NCBI RefSeq assembly: GCF_008806345.1
Contig: NZ_VZZJ01000006.1
Coordinates: 124,001 to 188,000, forward strand
DNA from: Methylobacterium planeticum
GTDB taxonomy: Bacteria > Pseudomonadota > Alphaproteobacteria > Rhizobiales > Beijerinckiaceae
Direction: 5' to 3'
Length of the DNA stretch: 64,000 nucleotides
Part shown: positions 15,485 through 24,469 of the stretch, one piece after another
Position numbering within the stretch: position 1 is the first letter of the stretch
How the letters are laid out: each line of letters begins with the position of its first letter
The notes under the pieces: generated by a model
Database searches by the model: none
What the model was told of the DNA's origin: nothing
What the model saw: the letters and a program-made list of their open reading frames with translations, nothing else
Translations under genes and position numbers: made by a program

Positions 15485-17230
15485 GTGACGATCATCGATC
15501 CACGCCTCGGCGATACCGAGGACGACCGCTCCAGCACGAAGAAGCGTTCGATGCTGTCTCTCGCGGGCAACCTGCTCGCGGAGGTCAGCCTTCCCAAGCT
15601 GATTGTCGCCTGCATCCTGCTCATCGTCCTGCCCGGCCTCATGCTCGGGGCGACGCCTCTCATCGCGTCGATGTGGATTGCAAGCGTGTCCGCCAAGCTC
15701 TCGGCCGTGCTGAGCGGCCTCTGGCCGATCCTGGTGCTTCTGGGGCTCGCGATCGTCGGTTGGTTTGGCGGGAGAACCGTGTTCCGGCTCGCCGAAGGCA
15801 GCTTCTGGTCGCTGAATGCGCTCGTGGTTCAGCCGGGCTACGCGCTTTCGCGCGAAACCCTGCGCCACGTCGTCGAAGGGCTGCTCCCGGCTGACGCCAG
15901 CAAGGCGACGAAAGCGTCCGTCCGCGCCGCCCTTGCGGCCGGAGCCGGACTGGTGGTGGGAGCAATCGGCCTTTCGGTGGCGGCCCTTGCCTGGCCGGCA
16001 ACGCGATGGAGCGCCGGTTTGACGGATCTGGTCACGCCCCAACGGCTGCTGTTGCCAACGGTCGCAAATGCCGCCGTCATCATCGCCGCCTATTTCGGCT
16101 TGGCCGGCCTGACCTGGGGCGTTGCCGATGCGGTGACGCCGCAACCGGGGGACCTGCGCTCATTTCATCAGCCGCGAACCGGCGGCCGTCGATGGCGCGT
16201 CGCGCACGTGTCGGATCTCCATGTCGTCGGAGAACGGTACGGCTTCCGCATTGAGAGTGGACGGGCGGGGGTTCGTGGCAACGAGAGGCTGCGGAGCGTC
16301 CTGGCGCGGTTGGATGCCATCCATGCGGCGCACCCCCTCGATGCCGTCATCGTGACGGGCGACCTCACGGACGCCGGCCGCTCGACGGAATGGGCAGAAC
16401 TCTTCGATGCTCTCGCGCGGTACCCGGCCCTATCCGGGTTGATCGTCGCGCTTCCGGGCAACCACGACGTGAACGTCATCGACCGGGCCAATCCGGCGAG
16501 ACTCGACCTTCCGACGAGCCCGAAGAAGCGTCTTCGGCAGCTGCGGACCCTGTCTGCGCTGGAGGCACTCCAGGGACCAAGGGTCCGGATCGTCGACCGG
16601 ACGACCGGACGATTGGGCGATTCACTCTCGGATGCCCTGAAGCCCCATATCGACGATATTCGTACCTTTGCCGATCGCGGCCGGCCGCGCAGGCCTCCGG
16701 CGCTTGCTCAGCTCTGGCTCAGCCTCTTCCCGATGGTCCGGCCGCCGGACTCGCCCGACGGGCTCGGGGTGATCGTGCTGAACTCGAATGCGGAAACCCA
16801 TTTCTCGTTCACGAATGCGCTTGGGATCGTGTCGGCCGAGCAGGTCAGCGCGCTCGAGACCGCCATGCGCCAATACCCCCATGCCTATTGGATCGTTGGG
16901 CTCCACCATCATCCCGTAGAATACCCGAAACCCGCCAAAGCCTTGTCGGAACGAATCGGAACGGCTCTCATCAACGGCAGCTGGTTTGTGCGGAGGCTGC
17001 AACGCATTGCCGATCGTTGTGTGGTGATGCACGGACATCGGCATGTGGATTGGATTGGAGAGTGCGGTGGCCTCCTGATTGTGTCGGCACCATCCCCCGT
17101 CATGGAGTCGGTTGAGCGGACAGAGACCTACTTCTACATTCATACTCTCGAGGCGGATCAGGATCTTCGACTGCAACTCCTCGAACCCGAGCGCATCGAC
17201 GTTTCAGACTTCGACAGCGTGACATGCTGA
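15485..17230 (+). CDS. Membrane-anchored metallophosphoesterase
   Basis: A 581-residue protein with about four hydrophobic segments in the first ~215 residues (LIVACILLIVLPGLMLG, WPILVLLGLAIVGWFGG, and two later). A calcineurin-like phosphoesterase domain follows. Metal ligands appear in family order: HVSDLHVVGE, VIVTGDLTDAG, LPGNHDVN, then GLHHHPVEY and VMHGHRHVDW. The enzyme probably faces the cytoplasm or periplasm as a membrane-tethered phosphodiesterase; the substrate is unknown. The GTG start at 15485 has AAGGGGCG upstream. It lies 126 bases after the amidohydrolase and converges with the AI-2E-family gene. Confidence 0.85.
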   Translation: MTIIDPRLGDTEDDRSSTKKRSMLSLAGNLLAEVSLPKLIVACILLIVLPGLMLGATPLIASMWIASVSAKLSAVLSGLWPILVLLGLAIVGWFGGRTVFRLAEGSFWSLNALVVQPGYALSRETLRHVVEGLLPADASKATKASVRAALAAGAGLVVGAIGLSVAALAWPATRWSAGLTDLVTPQRLLLPTVANAAVIIAAYFGLAGLTWGVADAVTPQPGDLRSFHQPRTGGRRWRVAHVSDLHVVGERYGFRIESGRAGVRGNERLRSVLARLDAIHAAHPLDAVIVTGDLTDAGRSTEWAELFDALARYPALSGLIVALPGNHDVNVIDRANPARLDLPTSPKKRLRQLRTLSALEALQGPRVRIVDRTTGRLGDSLSDALKPHIDDIRTFADRGRPRRPPALAQLWLSLFPMVRPPDSPDGLGVIVLNSNAETHFSFTNALGIVSAEQVSALETAMRQYPHAYWIVGLHHHPVEYPKPAKALSERIGTALINGSWFVRRLQRIADRCVVMHGHRHVDWIGECGGLLIVSAPSPVMESVERTETYFYIHTLEADQDLRLQLLEPERIDVSDFDSVTC

Positions 17231-17335
17231 GTACGAGCGGATCCAGGGCGGAGGCCGCGTGCCTCGTCGATCGACCCGCCGTGCTGCATTTGACAGGGGT
17301 GGGGCCCGGCGTTCCGTCCTGGGTTCGCGATCGCC

Positions 17336-18382
17336 CTAGTGGCGCGCGCGGTCCGGCCGATCTTCCGGGGCCCCCAGCAGATCCGCGATCCAGCGGCTCG
17401 AGGGATATTGTTCGCAGATCGTCAGGACCGCGATGACGATCGGTACGCCGATGAAGGCACCGGCAATACCCCATAGAAACGTCCAGAAGAAGACCGCAAA
17501 CAGAACGATGAACGGCGACATCGACAGAGCATTTCCGGCGATACGAGGCTCCAGATAGCTCCCGACGAGGAACTGGATCAGGTTCAGGCAGACAAAAACA
17601 ACGAGAGCCGTCTGCCACGAGGCGAACTGCGCCATTGCAAAAAGCGTCGGGAAGATGGTCGCAACGAGCGGCCCGATCACCGGAATGTAGTTCAGGACGA
17701 AGGCGATCACGCCCCATTCGAGGGCGAGGTCGAGCCCGGTGATGGCCACGAAAGCCCATACGAGCACGCCGGTCATGAGGCTCATCAGCGTGCGAACGAG
17801 CATGAACCGCCGAAGCTTCGCGGCCGTTCGCGCGCTCCCGGCGAGAAAAACCGGTCCGAACGCGCGCGCGCCGGCGGCGGTGAGCTTTCGCGCCACGTCC
17901 TCGACTTCGAGCAGGCCCAGAATGACGTAGATCAGGACCACGAACAGGAAGGTCGCCATGCTGTTGAACCGGCTCGTCAGCCCGGGCAGCTGGCGCAGCA
18001 GCCATTGAACGTTGAAGTGCTCGGCCCAGAGCCCGGCGAGGACGATCCCGTGGGTCTCCAGCCAGTCTGCCGTCTGAGCGTAGAAGCCTTGCAGCCGCGT
18101 CACGTCGCTGATGACGGATCGAACGACCCTGCTGAATCCCCAAGCGATCAAGGATCCGAACACAAGCAGGACAGCGGCTGTGACGGCGACGCTGATCGCG
18201 ACCGCCAGAGCATTCGGAAGAACCGCCTGAAGCCGTCTCTGAAAGGGCCACACGATAGCGATGACGAAGAGGGCGAAGACGACCGGCGCGAACACCGAGC
18301 GGGCCAGAGCGAGCGCACCACCGACCAGGATCAAGGCGCAGATCGCGTTCAGGATATCCGTGGGCTTCGCGGGCTGGAACAT
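17336..18382 (-). CDS. AI-2E family transporter (TqsA/PerM-like membrane protein)
   Basis: A 348-residue polytopic membrane protein of the UPF0118/AI-2E exporter family. Hydrophobic segments cluster at residues ~12-60 and ~60-85, then after a soluble loop (~90-150) at ~140-165 and ~205-330. The family signature LNYIPVIGPLVATIFP and the conserved loop LEPRIAGNALSMSPF are present, followed by GIAGAFIGVPI. Some members export autoinducer-2 (TqsA) and others move Na+/H+, so the substrate is open. ATG 18382 has GGAGG 7 bases upstream. Transcribed convergently with the metallophosphoesterase. Confidence 0.9.
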   Translation of the reverse strand: MFQPAKPTDILNAICALILVGGALALARSVFAPVVFALFVIAIVWPFQRRLQAVLPNALAVAISVAVTAAVLLVFGSLIAWGFSRVVRSVISDVTRLQGFYAQTADWLETHGIVLAGLWAEHFNVQWLLRQLPGLTSRFNSMATFLFVVLIYVILGLLEVEDVARKLTAAGARAFGPVFLAGSARTAAKLRRFMLVRTLMSLMTGVLVWAFVAITGLDLALEWGVIAFVLNYIPVIGPLVATIFPTLFAMAQFASWQTALVVFVCLNLIQFLVGSYLEPRIAGNALSMSPFIVLFAVFFWTFLWGIAGAFIGVPIVIAVLTICEQYPSSRWIADLLGAPEDRPDRARH

Positions 18383-18442
18383 GCTGGCGCCTCCGACACC
18401 AGGCCGCCGAGGTGCGAGCCCGTCAGACCGATCCGTCCGACC

Positions 18443-18640
18443 TTACGATCGTGCCATGCACTGCTTCATGAAGCGGGTGCGGGCGGCGAACCGTCTCTCG
18501 AAACGTTGGAGCCTGGCCTGCTTGAGGCACTCGGTCCGTTTGGCGGCGTGTTCGCTTCTCATAGACTTCGACGTCTGCGCGTCAGCAGCGGCGGGGCTGA
18601 GGGCGACGAGGACAGCGAGCGCTCCGACAAGAGCCTTCAT
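18443..18640 (-). CDS. Small exported basic protein, unknown function
   Basis: A 65-residue product with a signal peptide (MKALVGALAVLVALSPAAAD, cleavage probably after ADA). A basic mature part follows with two Cys (ECLKQARLQRFERRF and FMKQCMARS) that could pair. AAGGGAGA lies at normal spacing before the ATG. Methylobacterial genomes encode many such short secreted peptides. It lies upstream of, and in the same direction as, the AI-2E-family gene. Confidence 0.7.
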   Translation of the reverse strand: MKALVGALAVLVALSPAAADAQTSKSMRSEHAAKRTECLKQARLQRFERRFAARTRFMKQCMARS

Positions 18641-19009
18641 CTCGGTCTCCCTTGACGCGTCGGCTTCGCGATCGGCGTGATGTCGACGCTCGTGATCGCG
18701 GGCGGACTTTCATCGCCGGCAACAATAGATCAAGTGCGGTGATGATCACATACGGACGCGGCCCTGTCACTCTACAACGATGCAGAGTGTCCTATTGCGC
18801 TCACTTGCGGCCTCTTACATTGACGTCATGCTGGTGCAAGCGCAGTGTTCGAATCAGAGCTGCACCAATAGGCGGATCGCGCGTCTGACGCGATCGATCG
18901 AATGCCGTCCGCCTCGGATCGGGGCGGGTTTCATCGATCCCGAAGCCCTCGCTGGCGGAAGCCGTCGCGACAGCCAAGAAGGCTCCGATCCGAAGCAAGG
19001 GAGTCCCCC
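18641..19009. other. Divergent intergenic region
   Basis: 369 bases between two divergent small exported-protein genes, with no gene seen. Around 18770-18800 an imperfect dyad CACTCT...AGAGTG (10-base spacer) lies in A+T-richer DNA, a reasonable place for promoters of both genes. Confidence 0.35.
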
Positions 19010-19294
19010 ATGACAGCACTCGATCGCCGCGCGGTGCTCCGGGGAATGTCGTCCGGCATTCTCTCTGTATCCGTGGGCTTGGCTCTTATGCCAAGCGCCG
19101 CCGAGGCGATCGTGTTTTCTCCTGGCACCTCCCGTCAAGACGCTCCAGATCAAGGCGCATCCGATCCGGCGAACCCCGACAGCCTTGTCGAGAAGGCCCG
19201 CGTCGTGGTCGTACATCCTCGCCGTCGCCGTCGCAGCCGCCGACGTGTCTGCTGGTGGCGCCGCGGACGCCGAGTGTGTGAATGGCGCTGGTAG
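19010..19294 (+). CDS. Tat-exported arginine-rich ('protamine-like') small protein
   Basis: A 94-residue protein. The N-terminus is a twin-arginine signal (ALDRRAVLRGMSSG, a hydrophobic stretch, then MPSAAEA). The middle is a short acidic/Asp-Pro linker. The last ~30 residues are highly basic: VVVVHPRRRRRSRRRVCWWR, then a final GRRVCEWRW with two Cys and several Trp. Methylobacterial homologues tend to be annotated 'protamine-2', which reflects composition only. A folded Tat substrate with a cationic Cys/Trp tail could bind anionic polymers, membranes or metal (speculation). AAGGGAG upstream supports ATG 19010. Confidence 0.72.
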   Translation: MTALDRRAVLRGMSSGILSVSVGLALMPSAAEAIVFSPGTSRQDAPDQGASDPANPDSLVEKARVVVVHPRRRRRSRRRVCWWRRGRRVCEWRW

Positions 19295-19369
19295 CAAGGC
19301 CGTCGTAGTCGAATGTCGAGCGGCTCCTCGGAGGCACCCTGCGCGATGTCCTCCGCCTGATGCTGCCCT

Positions 19370-20821
19370 TCAGAACGAGCCCAACATCGAGCCGAGCACG
19401 ATCACGACCAGCAGCGCGATGATCGGGCCAGCGATGCCAACCATGACGATGTCGCGATAACTGTCGCGATGGGTCGCGCCGCAGACGGACAGCAAGCTGA
19501 TCACGGCGCCGTTGTGCGGCAGACTGTCGAGGGTTCCAGCCCCGATGACCGCGATCCGATGCAGAAGGTCGGGGCTCAGTCCGATCGCCGCCGCCCGTGC
19601 GAGATAGGTTGGACCAAGGGTATCGAGGGCGATGGTCAAGCCGCCGGATGCGGAGCCCGTCAAAGCCGACAGGAGATTGGTCGACGCTGCCAGCGAGACC
19701 AGGGGACCGCCCCCGATGCCGAGCACGGCGTCGCGCACGACAGCGAATGCGGGCATCGCGGCCACGACAGCACCGAATCCGACAAGGCTGGCGACGCTGA
19801 GAACCGGGAGCACCGAAGCGTTGGCGCCGGCATCCACGCTCTCACGCAAGCTCAGCAGCCTGGGCCGGTTGAACACGACGACGACAGCGCAGGCGCTTGC
19901 GAGTGCCACAGCCACAGACCACACGCCGGCGACCGCCGCGAAGGACGTGCCGCCCCAGCGGGCCTCGCCAAGGTAGGAGAAGTCGAGGCGTGGCAGCACG
20001 ACCAAGGACAGCGTTGAGTTGACGAGGATCACCATCGCAAGGGGCAGTAGGGCGACGACGACGTGAGGCGGGGAAGCCAGCCGGCCATGAATGATCTCGG
20101 CTGGATCGAACTCCCGAGCGACGACGGTTCGCTCGCGCAGCCTGTCGTCGGTGGCAAGCTCCCGTGCGGAGGTCGGCATGCCCGCGCCGAAGGCTTCCCT
20201 GGCTCGGCGGGCCACGGCCTCGGATCGCATCAGCCACCAGAGTCCGAAGGCCAGCATGATGACCGAGGCGATCAGCCCCAGACCCGGAGCGGCGAATGGC
20301 GTCGTTCCGAAGACGGGCATCGGGATCGCGTTCTGGATCGATGGCGTCCCGGGCATCGCCGACATCGTGAAGGTCGACGTGCCGAGGACGATCGCTGCCG
20401 GCATCAGGCGACGGGGAATGCTCGAGGCCCGGAACATCTTTTGCGCCATCGGCGCCAGCACGAAGAACGCCACGAAGAGGCTCACCCCGCCATAGGTGAC
20501 GAGCGCTCCGGCGAGGACCACGGCGAGGATCGTGCGGCTGGGACCCAACCAGTGGGTCATCGCGTCCGCAACGGCCGTCACTGAGCCGCTATCCTCCATC
20601 AACTTCCCGAACAGGGCCCCGAGAAGGAAGAGCGGGAAGTATTGTCCGACGAAGTGGGCAGCGGCGCCCATGAAGGTCTGCGTCCAGTGCGCCAGGAGCG
20701 GCTCCCGCGCGAAGAGTGCCGCGACGAGCGACGCCGCTGGTGCGAGCAGCAAGATGCTCCATCCGCGATACGCCAAGCCGACCAGAAGCCCGAGACCGAT
20801 CACGATGCCGAGAAGCCCCAT
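19370..20821 (-). CDS. GntP family permease
   Basis: A 483-residue inner-membrane permease with ~12-13 hydrophobic segments, of the GntP gluconate:H+ symporter/ArsB-NhaD-like superfamily. Recognisable segments are YFPLFLLGALFGKLMEDSG, GTSTFTMSAMPGTPSIQNAI (the family PGTP region) and LLSALTGSASGGLTIALDTL. The start lies 4 bases after the patatin-family stop, so the two are cotranscribed. GntP permeases next to DUF3734-type patatins are commonly found in 3-hydroxybutyrate or other hydroxyacid use loci. That context, not the permease alone, suggests import of a short-chain hydroxyacid. Confidence 0.9.
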   Translation of the reverse strand: MGLLGIVIGLGLLVGLAYRGWSILLLAPAASLVAALFAREPLLAHWTQTFMGAAAHFVGQYFPLFLLGALFGKLMEDSGSVTAVADAMTHWLGPSRTILAVVLAGALVTYGGVSLFVAFFVLAPMAQKMFRASSIPRRLMPAAIVLGTSTFTMSAMPGTPSIQNAIPMPVFGTTPFAAPGLGLIASVIMLAFGLWWLMRSEAVARRAREAFGAGMPTSARELATDDRLRERTVVAREFDPAEIIHGRLASPPHVVVALLPLAMVILVNSTLSLVVLPRLDFSYLGEARWGGTSFAAVAGVWSVAVALASACAVVVVFNRPRLLSLRESVDAGANASVLPVLSVASLVGFGAVVAAMPAFAVVRDAVLGIGGGPLVSLAASTNLLSALTGSASGGLTIALDTLGPTYLARAAAIGLSPDLLHRIAVIGAGTLDSLPHNGAVISLLSVCGATHRDSYRDIVMVGIAGPIIALLVVIVLGSMLGSF

Positions 20822-20824
20822 CGG

Positions 20825-21865
20825 TCATACCCCGTGGAGGAAGGCATCCAGGTCGAGCGACGAGCGCTGGCCGAGGTCGCCTCGATGCCGGTCGAGGAAC
20901 TCGGAAGCCGTGCGCCGACCCTCGTCCCGGAGCATGATGAGAAACGGCCACTCGGCATTGAGCTTGGATGAATAGCCAAGATCCAGCATCATCTCACTGG
21001 AGATCCGATGGATCCGCATCCTCGCCCATCGTGCTCCTTCGTCGTCGCTCGGACTGGCAACGCGCTTGAGCAGTGCCATCATCCTGAGTTCCTTCATCAG
21101 GACGGCGTTGAACGATACCTCGTTGAGGCGGTTGGTGATCTCCCTGGCCGAGGTCGGCAATCCCGGCCGCGCGATCGGGTTGATCTGGACCAGGAGCGTG
21201 TCCTGAGACTCGCAATCGCGGATGAGCGGCGTCATCGTCGGGTTGCCGGCATAACCTCCATCCCAATAGGCATCCCCCTCGATCACGACAGCCTGGAACA
21301 GGGTCGGCAGGCAGGCGGAGGCAAGCAGCACATCGGGGCTCAGATCCGCATTGCGGAACACACGTCCTCTGCCGCTCCGGACGTTCGTCGCCGTGACGAA
21401 CAGTTTGATCGGGCTGCGTGCGAGGCCGGTGAAATCGACCGTGTCTGCGAGGATCGTGCGGAGCGGGTTGGCGCCGCCCGGATTGAGATCATACGGCGAG
21501 ACAACACGCGCCATCATGTCCATGGCGGCGAAGAGGGGCGAATGGTCGAGGCTCCAGCGCCCGAGCAGGACATCCAGCGGGCCGCGGCGGAACGGACTGA
21601 ACCTTGCGGCATCGGAGACCTGCCGCCAGAATGTCTCGAGGGCAGCCTTCGCTCCCGCTGGTCCATTCTCGCCATAGCCATGAGCCAGCACCGCGGCGTT
21701 CATGGCTCCGGCCGAGGTGCCGGATATTGCCTCGATCTCCAGTTGGCGTTCTTCGAGCAGGCGATCGAGGACGCCCCAGGTGAAGGCCCCGTGAGCCCCG
21801 CCGCCCTGCAGCGCCAAGTCGATCAGGAGCGGGGCGGAATCCTGCCGGTCGCGGGCGGGCGCCAT
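20825..21865 (-). CDS. Patatin-like phospholipase/esterase with DUF3734-type C-terminus
   Basis: A 346-residue serine hydrolase of the patatin family. The oxyanion loop GGGAHG (residues 21-26), nucleophile elbow GTSAG (Ser51) and dyad Asp202 in WDGGY are all intact. The C-terminal section (IHRISSEMMLDLGYSSKLN, WPFLIMLRDEGRRTASEFL) matches the DUF3734 extension. I chose ATG 21865 because GGAGG lies 5 bases upstream; the frame extends 14 codons further. There is no signal peptide, so it is cytoplasmic. Paired with a GntP permease, a role in polyhydroxybutyrate or acyl-ester turnover is plausible but unproven. Confidence 0.9.
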   Translation of the reverse strand: MAPARDRQDSAPLLIDLALQGGGAHGAFTWGVLDRLLEERQLEIEAISGTSAGAMNAAVLAHGYGENGPAGAKAALETFWRQVSDAARFSPFRRGPLDVLLGRWSLDHSPLFAAMDMMARVVSPYDLNPGGANPLRTILADTVDFTGLARSPIKLFVTATNVRSGRGRVFRNADLSPDVLLASACLPTLFQAVVIEGDAYWDGGYAGNPTMTPLIRDCESQDTLLVQINPIARPGLPTSAREITNRLNEVSFNAVLMKELRMMALLKRVASPSDDEGARWARMRIHRISSEMMLDLGYSSKLNAEWPFLIMLRDEGRRTASEFLDRHRGDLGQRSSLDLDAFLHGV

Positions 21866-21934
21866 ATGTGCCTCCGATACAGGGCCGGGATGCGGTTTCG
21901 GGTGCACCGACTTCGAACGCAGGTTCCAGATTCG

Positions 21935-22453
21935 TCAGCTGTCGCGCTTGGCTTGTGCGGTCTTGACCGCCTGCGAAACGCGGCCGATCTCGCTGCGCTC
22001 GGTCGTGACTGCGCGGCGATCGCTCCCGATCGGCTGCATGCCATCCACTGACGTCTCGCCCGCTTCGGGATGATGTCGGAGCGAGGAACGCTTGCGCCTC
22101 AAGGCCGCGTCGAAATTCGTGCGTATCCGCTCGCGTCGACGTTCGGTCCGCTCCCGGTCGAGACGCGCGTTCACCCGCCGAATGGCCCGCGCGAAAACCT
22201 GCTTCTTCTCGGACAACCCGCGCTCGCTGGCTTCGGGCGCCCCGATGCCGGATGCGGTGGTCTTGCCTCGCCGAGCGCGGTGTCGCGTCGCGATGATGTC
22301 CCGAATTCGATTACGTCGCTCGCGCAGCCACTTGGCCAAGGCGAGCGTCTCGTCCGGCTCGAGCGTGCGGAGTTCCGGATAATGGCTGAGCTTGACCCGC
22401 TCAAGTTCGTCTTCCGAGAGGAGCCGCCGCTCGGACGCAATGCCCACACCCAT
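21935..22453 (-). CDS. Conserved basic, helical hypothetical protein
   Basis: A 172-residue, strongly basic and probably alpha-helical protein. The N-terminal half reads LLSEDELERVKLSHYPELRT, followed by ALAKWLRERRNRIRDII. The middle, SERGLSEKKQVFARAIRRVN, is rich in Lys/Arg/Glu and likely coiled coil. A strong AGGAGG precedes ATG 22453. I recall similar proteins in methylobacterial genomes without a known role. Composition would suit nucleic-acid binding, but there is no motif to prove it. Confidence 0.75.
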   Translation of the reverse strand: MGVGIASERRLLSEDELERVKLSHYPELRTLEPDETLALAKWLRERRNRIRDIIATRHRARRGKTTASGIGAPEASERGLSEKKQVFARAIRRVNARLDRERTERRRERIRTNFDAALRRKRSSLRHHPEAGETSVDGMQPIGSDRRAVTTERSEIGRVSQAVKTAQAKRDS

Positions 22454-22489
22454 GTCCGGCCTCCTGAGTCACCAACTCCATCACCCGTG

Positions 22490-22726
22490 CTATCGCCGTG
22501 ACGGTTTCGACGTGCCGGTTCTGCGCTCACGATGGATCCAGTGGCGGTTGCCCCAGCCGAAGCCTCCGCGGACGACGATGACACCGTTGTTCTTCGGCGA
22601 TGGATCCAAGGCGGTTGCCAGCGCGCCAGGCGCGGCGCGTGCCATGGGGGCCGGCATGAGGCCATTCAGCAGCAGGGACGCAGCCAGGAGGCGACCGTTC
22701 GCCCGTCCTCTGAGGATCGGTAGCAT
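22490..22726 (-). CDS. Small exported glycine/tryptophan-containing protein, unknown
   Basis: A 78-residue frame from ATG 22726. It starts with a plausible signal peptide (MLPILRGRANGRLLAASLLL, cleavage near AAP). A linker and a C-terminal segment VIVVRGGFGWGNRHWIHRE with a basic end follow. The ribosome-binding site is weak (CCGGA 7 bases upstream); an in-frame ATG 15 codons earlier is the alternative. No function known. Confidence 0.5.
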   Translation of the reverse strand: MLPILRGRANGRLLAASLLLNGLMPAPMARAAPGALATALDPSPKNNGVIVVRGGFGWGNRHWIHRERRTGTSKPSRR

Positions 22727-23274
22727 GAGGAAATCCGGGTTATGAGGTCGGGTCACGGGTGTCCTAGACACACGCGGTCGACGCTGCTCTCAAGTATCCT
22801 TAGCGTCATCTCCAGGATCAGGGGTCAGTTTAGCATGATGGGGCTGCCGCTCCACTACGAAGCGCGGCCGCTTCGGTTTCGTCAGGTACCGTATCGAGGT
22901 GATCGCAGAGCCCATTTTCATCGTTTCATGCCTCAGTATCGATTGCGCAGAATGGCCTGAGCGGCACGCCCGTCTGATGGGATCGCCCCCGGTGTCGATT
23001 GCGCTGGCGAGTTCCAGGGAATCGACGCAAGCCGGACGGGTGATCGCAAGCGCCGCAGCCTCCTCAACCAGGCGATCGAAAGCCTCAAGTCCGACGGTTG
23101 ACTTGACCGTATGCGCGACGACGCTCTCGCAAGCCTCGCTCGTCGCTGGGCGTTGCGAGGCGACCGCTCGACGTGGCGTCGACAGGTCCGTTTCGACGAG
23201 CCCGTGACCGGGACAGTTCGTTCAGAGGGCCGAGCCCCGGCGGCCTGACCACGCCAGCCTTCTTTGACCCGCGA
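22727..23274. other. 548-base gap without a supported gene
   Basis: Short frames exist on both strands, but none has start signals plus a family match. Base composition is slightly less GC than the core genes. It could hold promoter sequence for the exported protein at 22726 and decayed DNA. Confidence 0.45.
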
Positions 23275-24069
23275 TCACGGCTGGGCCGTCGCGGCAAAAT
23301 CCTCCAGAACGGCCGCGAGAGCTTCCGGCTGCACTCTCACCGCTCCCCCGAACGGATGGTCGATGGTGGTGATGACGAGCAGCCCCGAGAAGATCAGAAA
23401 CGACAAGATCCCCGTCATCATCGCCTGGACACGCAGGTTTTCGGTACCGAAGAAGAGTGTGAAACCAATCGTCAGGAACGCTCCGCCGGAGAGAATGAAC
23501 CAGAGCACGCGGGGAACGACGCCTGGGGCGAGGACGAGCCTCACGCGCCGGGCCTGGGTCACGCGGTCGAGTTGATTGAGGGCTTCGGCAAACAGGGCCG
23601 TCCCGCGGTTATCGCTGGGGTTGAAGGTCATGAGTGCCGCGTAGGCGCCGCTCAGCGCCTGCGTCACGGCGGGGCTTGCCTGACCTCGCTCCATGGCGGG
23701 CCAGTCCTCAGCAACGGCTGTCCTGACATAGCGGGTCACACCGGCGCGGAGCGCGGCACCGGGATTGCCGCCGATCCCGTCGGCCAAGCGATACAGCGTC
23801 GCGATGGCACCGGCCTCTTGAGCGGTCGCGTTCTCGGCTTCGCTGAACTTTTCCCAAACGATGATCACGGCGAAGGCCAGCAGCACCGCGTACAGCACGC
23901 CGACGGTCGCGAATTTGAAGCCGGCCACCTCGTTGTTGAGGCGGAGCTGCTCCAAGCTGACGTACCGCCGGACGAGGAGCGGGCCGGCCATGGCGAGGAA
24001 CGACATCAGGCCGACCAGGACGATGGCGGACAGCCACAGCGGCTGCGTAGCGAGGAGAGACAAGGCCAT
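23275..24069 (-). CDS. DUF4239 (bestrophin-like) membrane protein
   Basis: A 264-residue membrane protein of the DUF4239 family. Two hydrophobic segments lie at the N-terminus (LWLSAIVLVGLMSFLAMAGP and, after YVSLEQLRLNNEVAGFKFAT, VLYAVLLAFAVIIVWEKF). A long soluble central domain follows, then two C-terminal segments (VLWFILSGGAFLTIGFTLFF and ILSFLIFSGLLVITTIDHPF). The NNEVAGFKFATVGVLYAVLL stretch and the final DHPFGG are the recognisable family features. Role unknown; bestrophin-like proteins include anion channels. ATG 24069 follows GGGGAACGGGGG. Confidence 0.85.
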   Translation of the reverse strand: MALSLLATQPLWLSAIVLVGLMSFLAMAGPLLVRRYVSLEQLRLNNEVAGFKFATVGVLYAVLLAFAVIIVWEKFSEAENATAQEAGAIATLYRLADGIGGNPGAALRAGVTRYVRTAVAEDWPAMERGQASPAVTQALSGAYAALMTFNPSDNRGTALFAEALNQLDRVTQARRVRLVLAPGVVPRVLWFILSGGAFLTIGFTLFFGTENLRVQAMMTGILSFLIFSGLLVITTIDHPFGGAVRVQPEALAAVLEDFAATAQP

Positions 24070-24469
24070 GGATGCCCCCGTTCCCCACCACGCCCGACTA
24101 TGCCGGACGCGGAGCGTTCTCACAAACCCTGCTCGGGACCGGTCGGAATGAGGCTCGACTGCGATGCCCCATGCGCCCGGAAGAAGGCCTTCCGAGGCTT
24201 TCGAAAGTGAGCCGAATCGCGATCCGTTTACACACTCGCGCGATGGAGAGCGGGCTGATCATGCGTACGCCACGGCCTCGCGTGCCCGGGCGCCCTCGCT
24301 CAACACTGGTAGCCCGGACGGCCGGTTGGCAGATGTCCTGTGATCTCCGGCATGCGGGCGAAGGCGGCGACGGTTGAGCTCCCCCGGATCGGCGGCGGGG
24401 CAGCACCGTCCCACCCGCTCCAATCCCTCCTCCGGCGACGATCCGGACACCACGTGCCGAGCACTAGCT
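24070..24469. other. Gap between the DUF4239 gene and the GGDEF remnant
   Basis: 400 bases with only short, unconvincing frames. It presumably holds the DUF4239 promoter. I see no RNA gene or repeat. Confidence 0.4.

Noticed and set aside
22899-23207. Plus-strand 102-codon ORF
   Set aside because: Ser/Ala/Arg-rich translation with no start signals; not distinguishable from noise.
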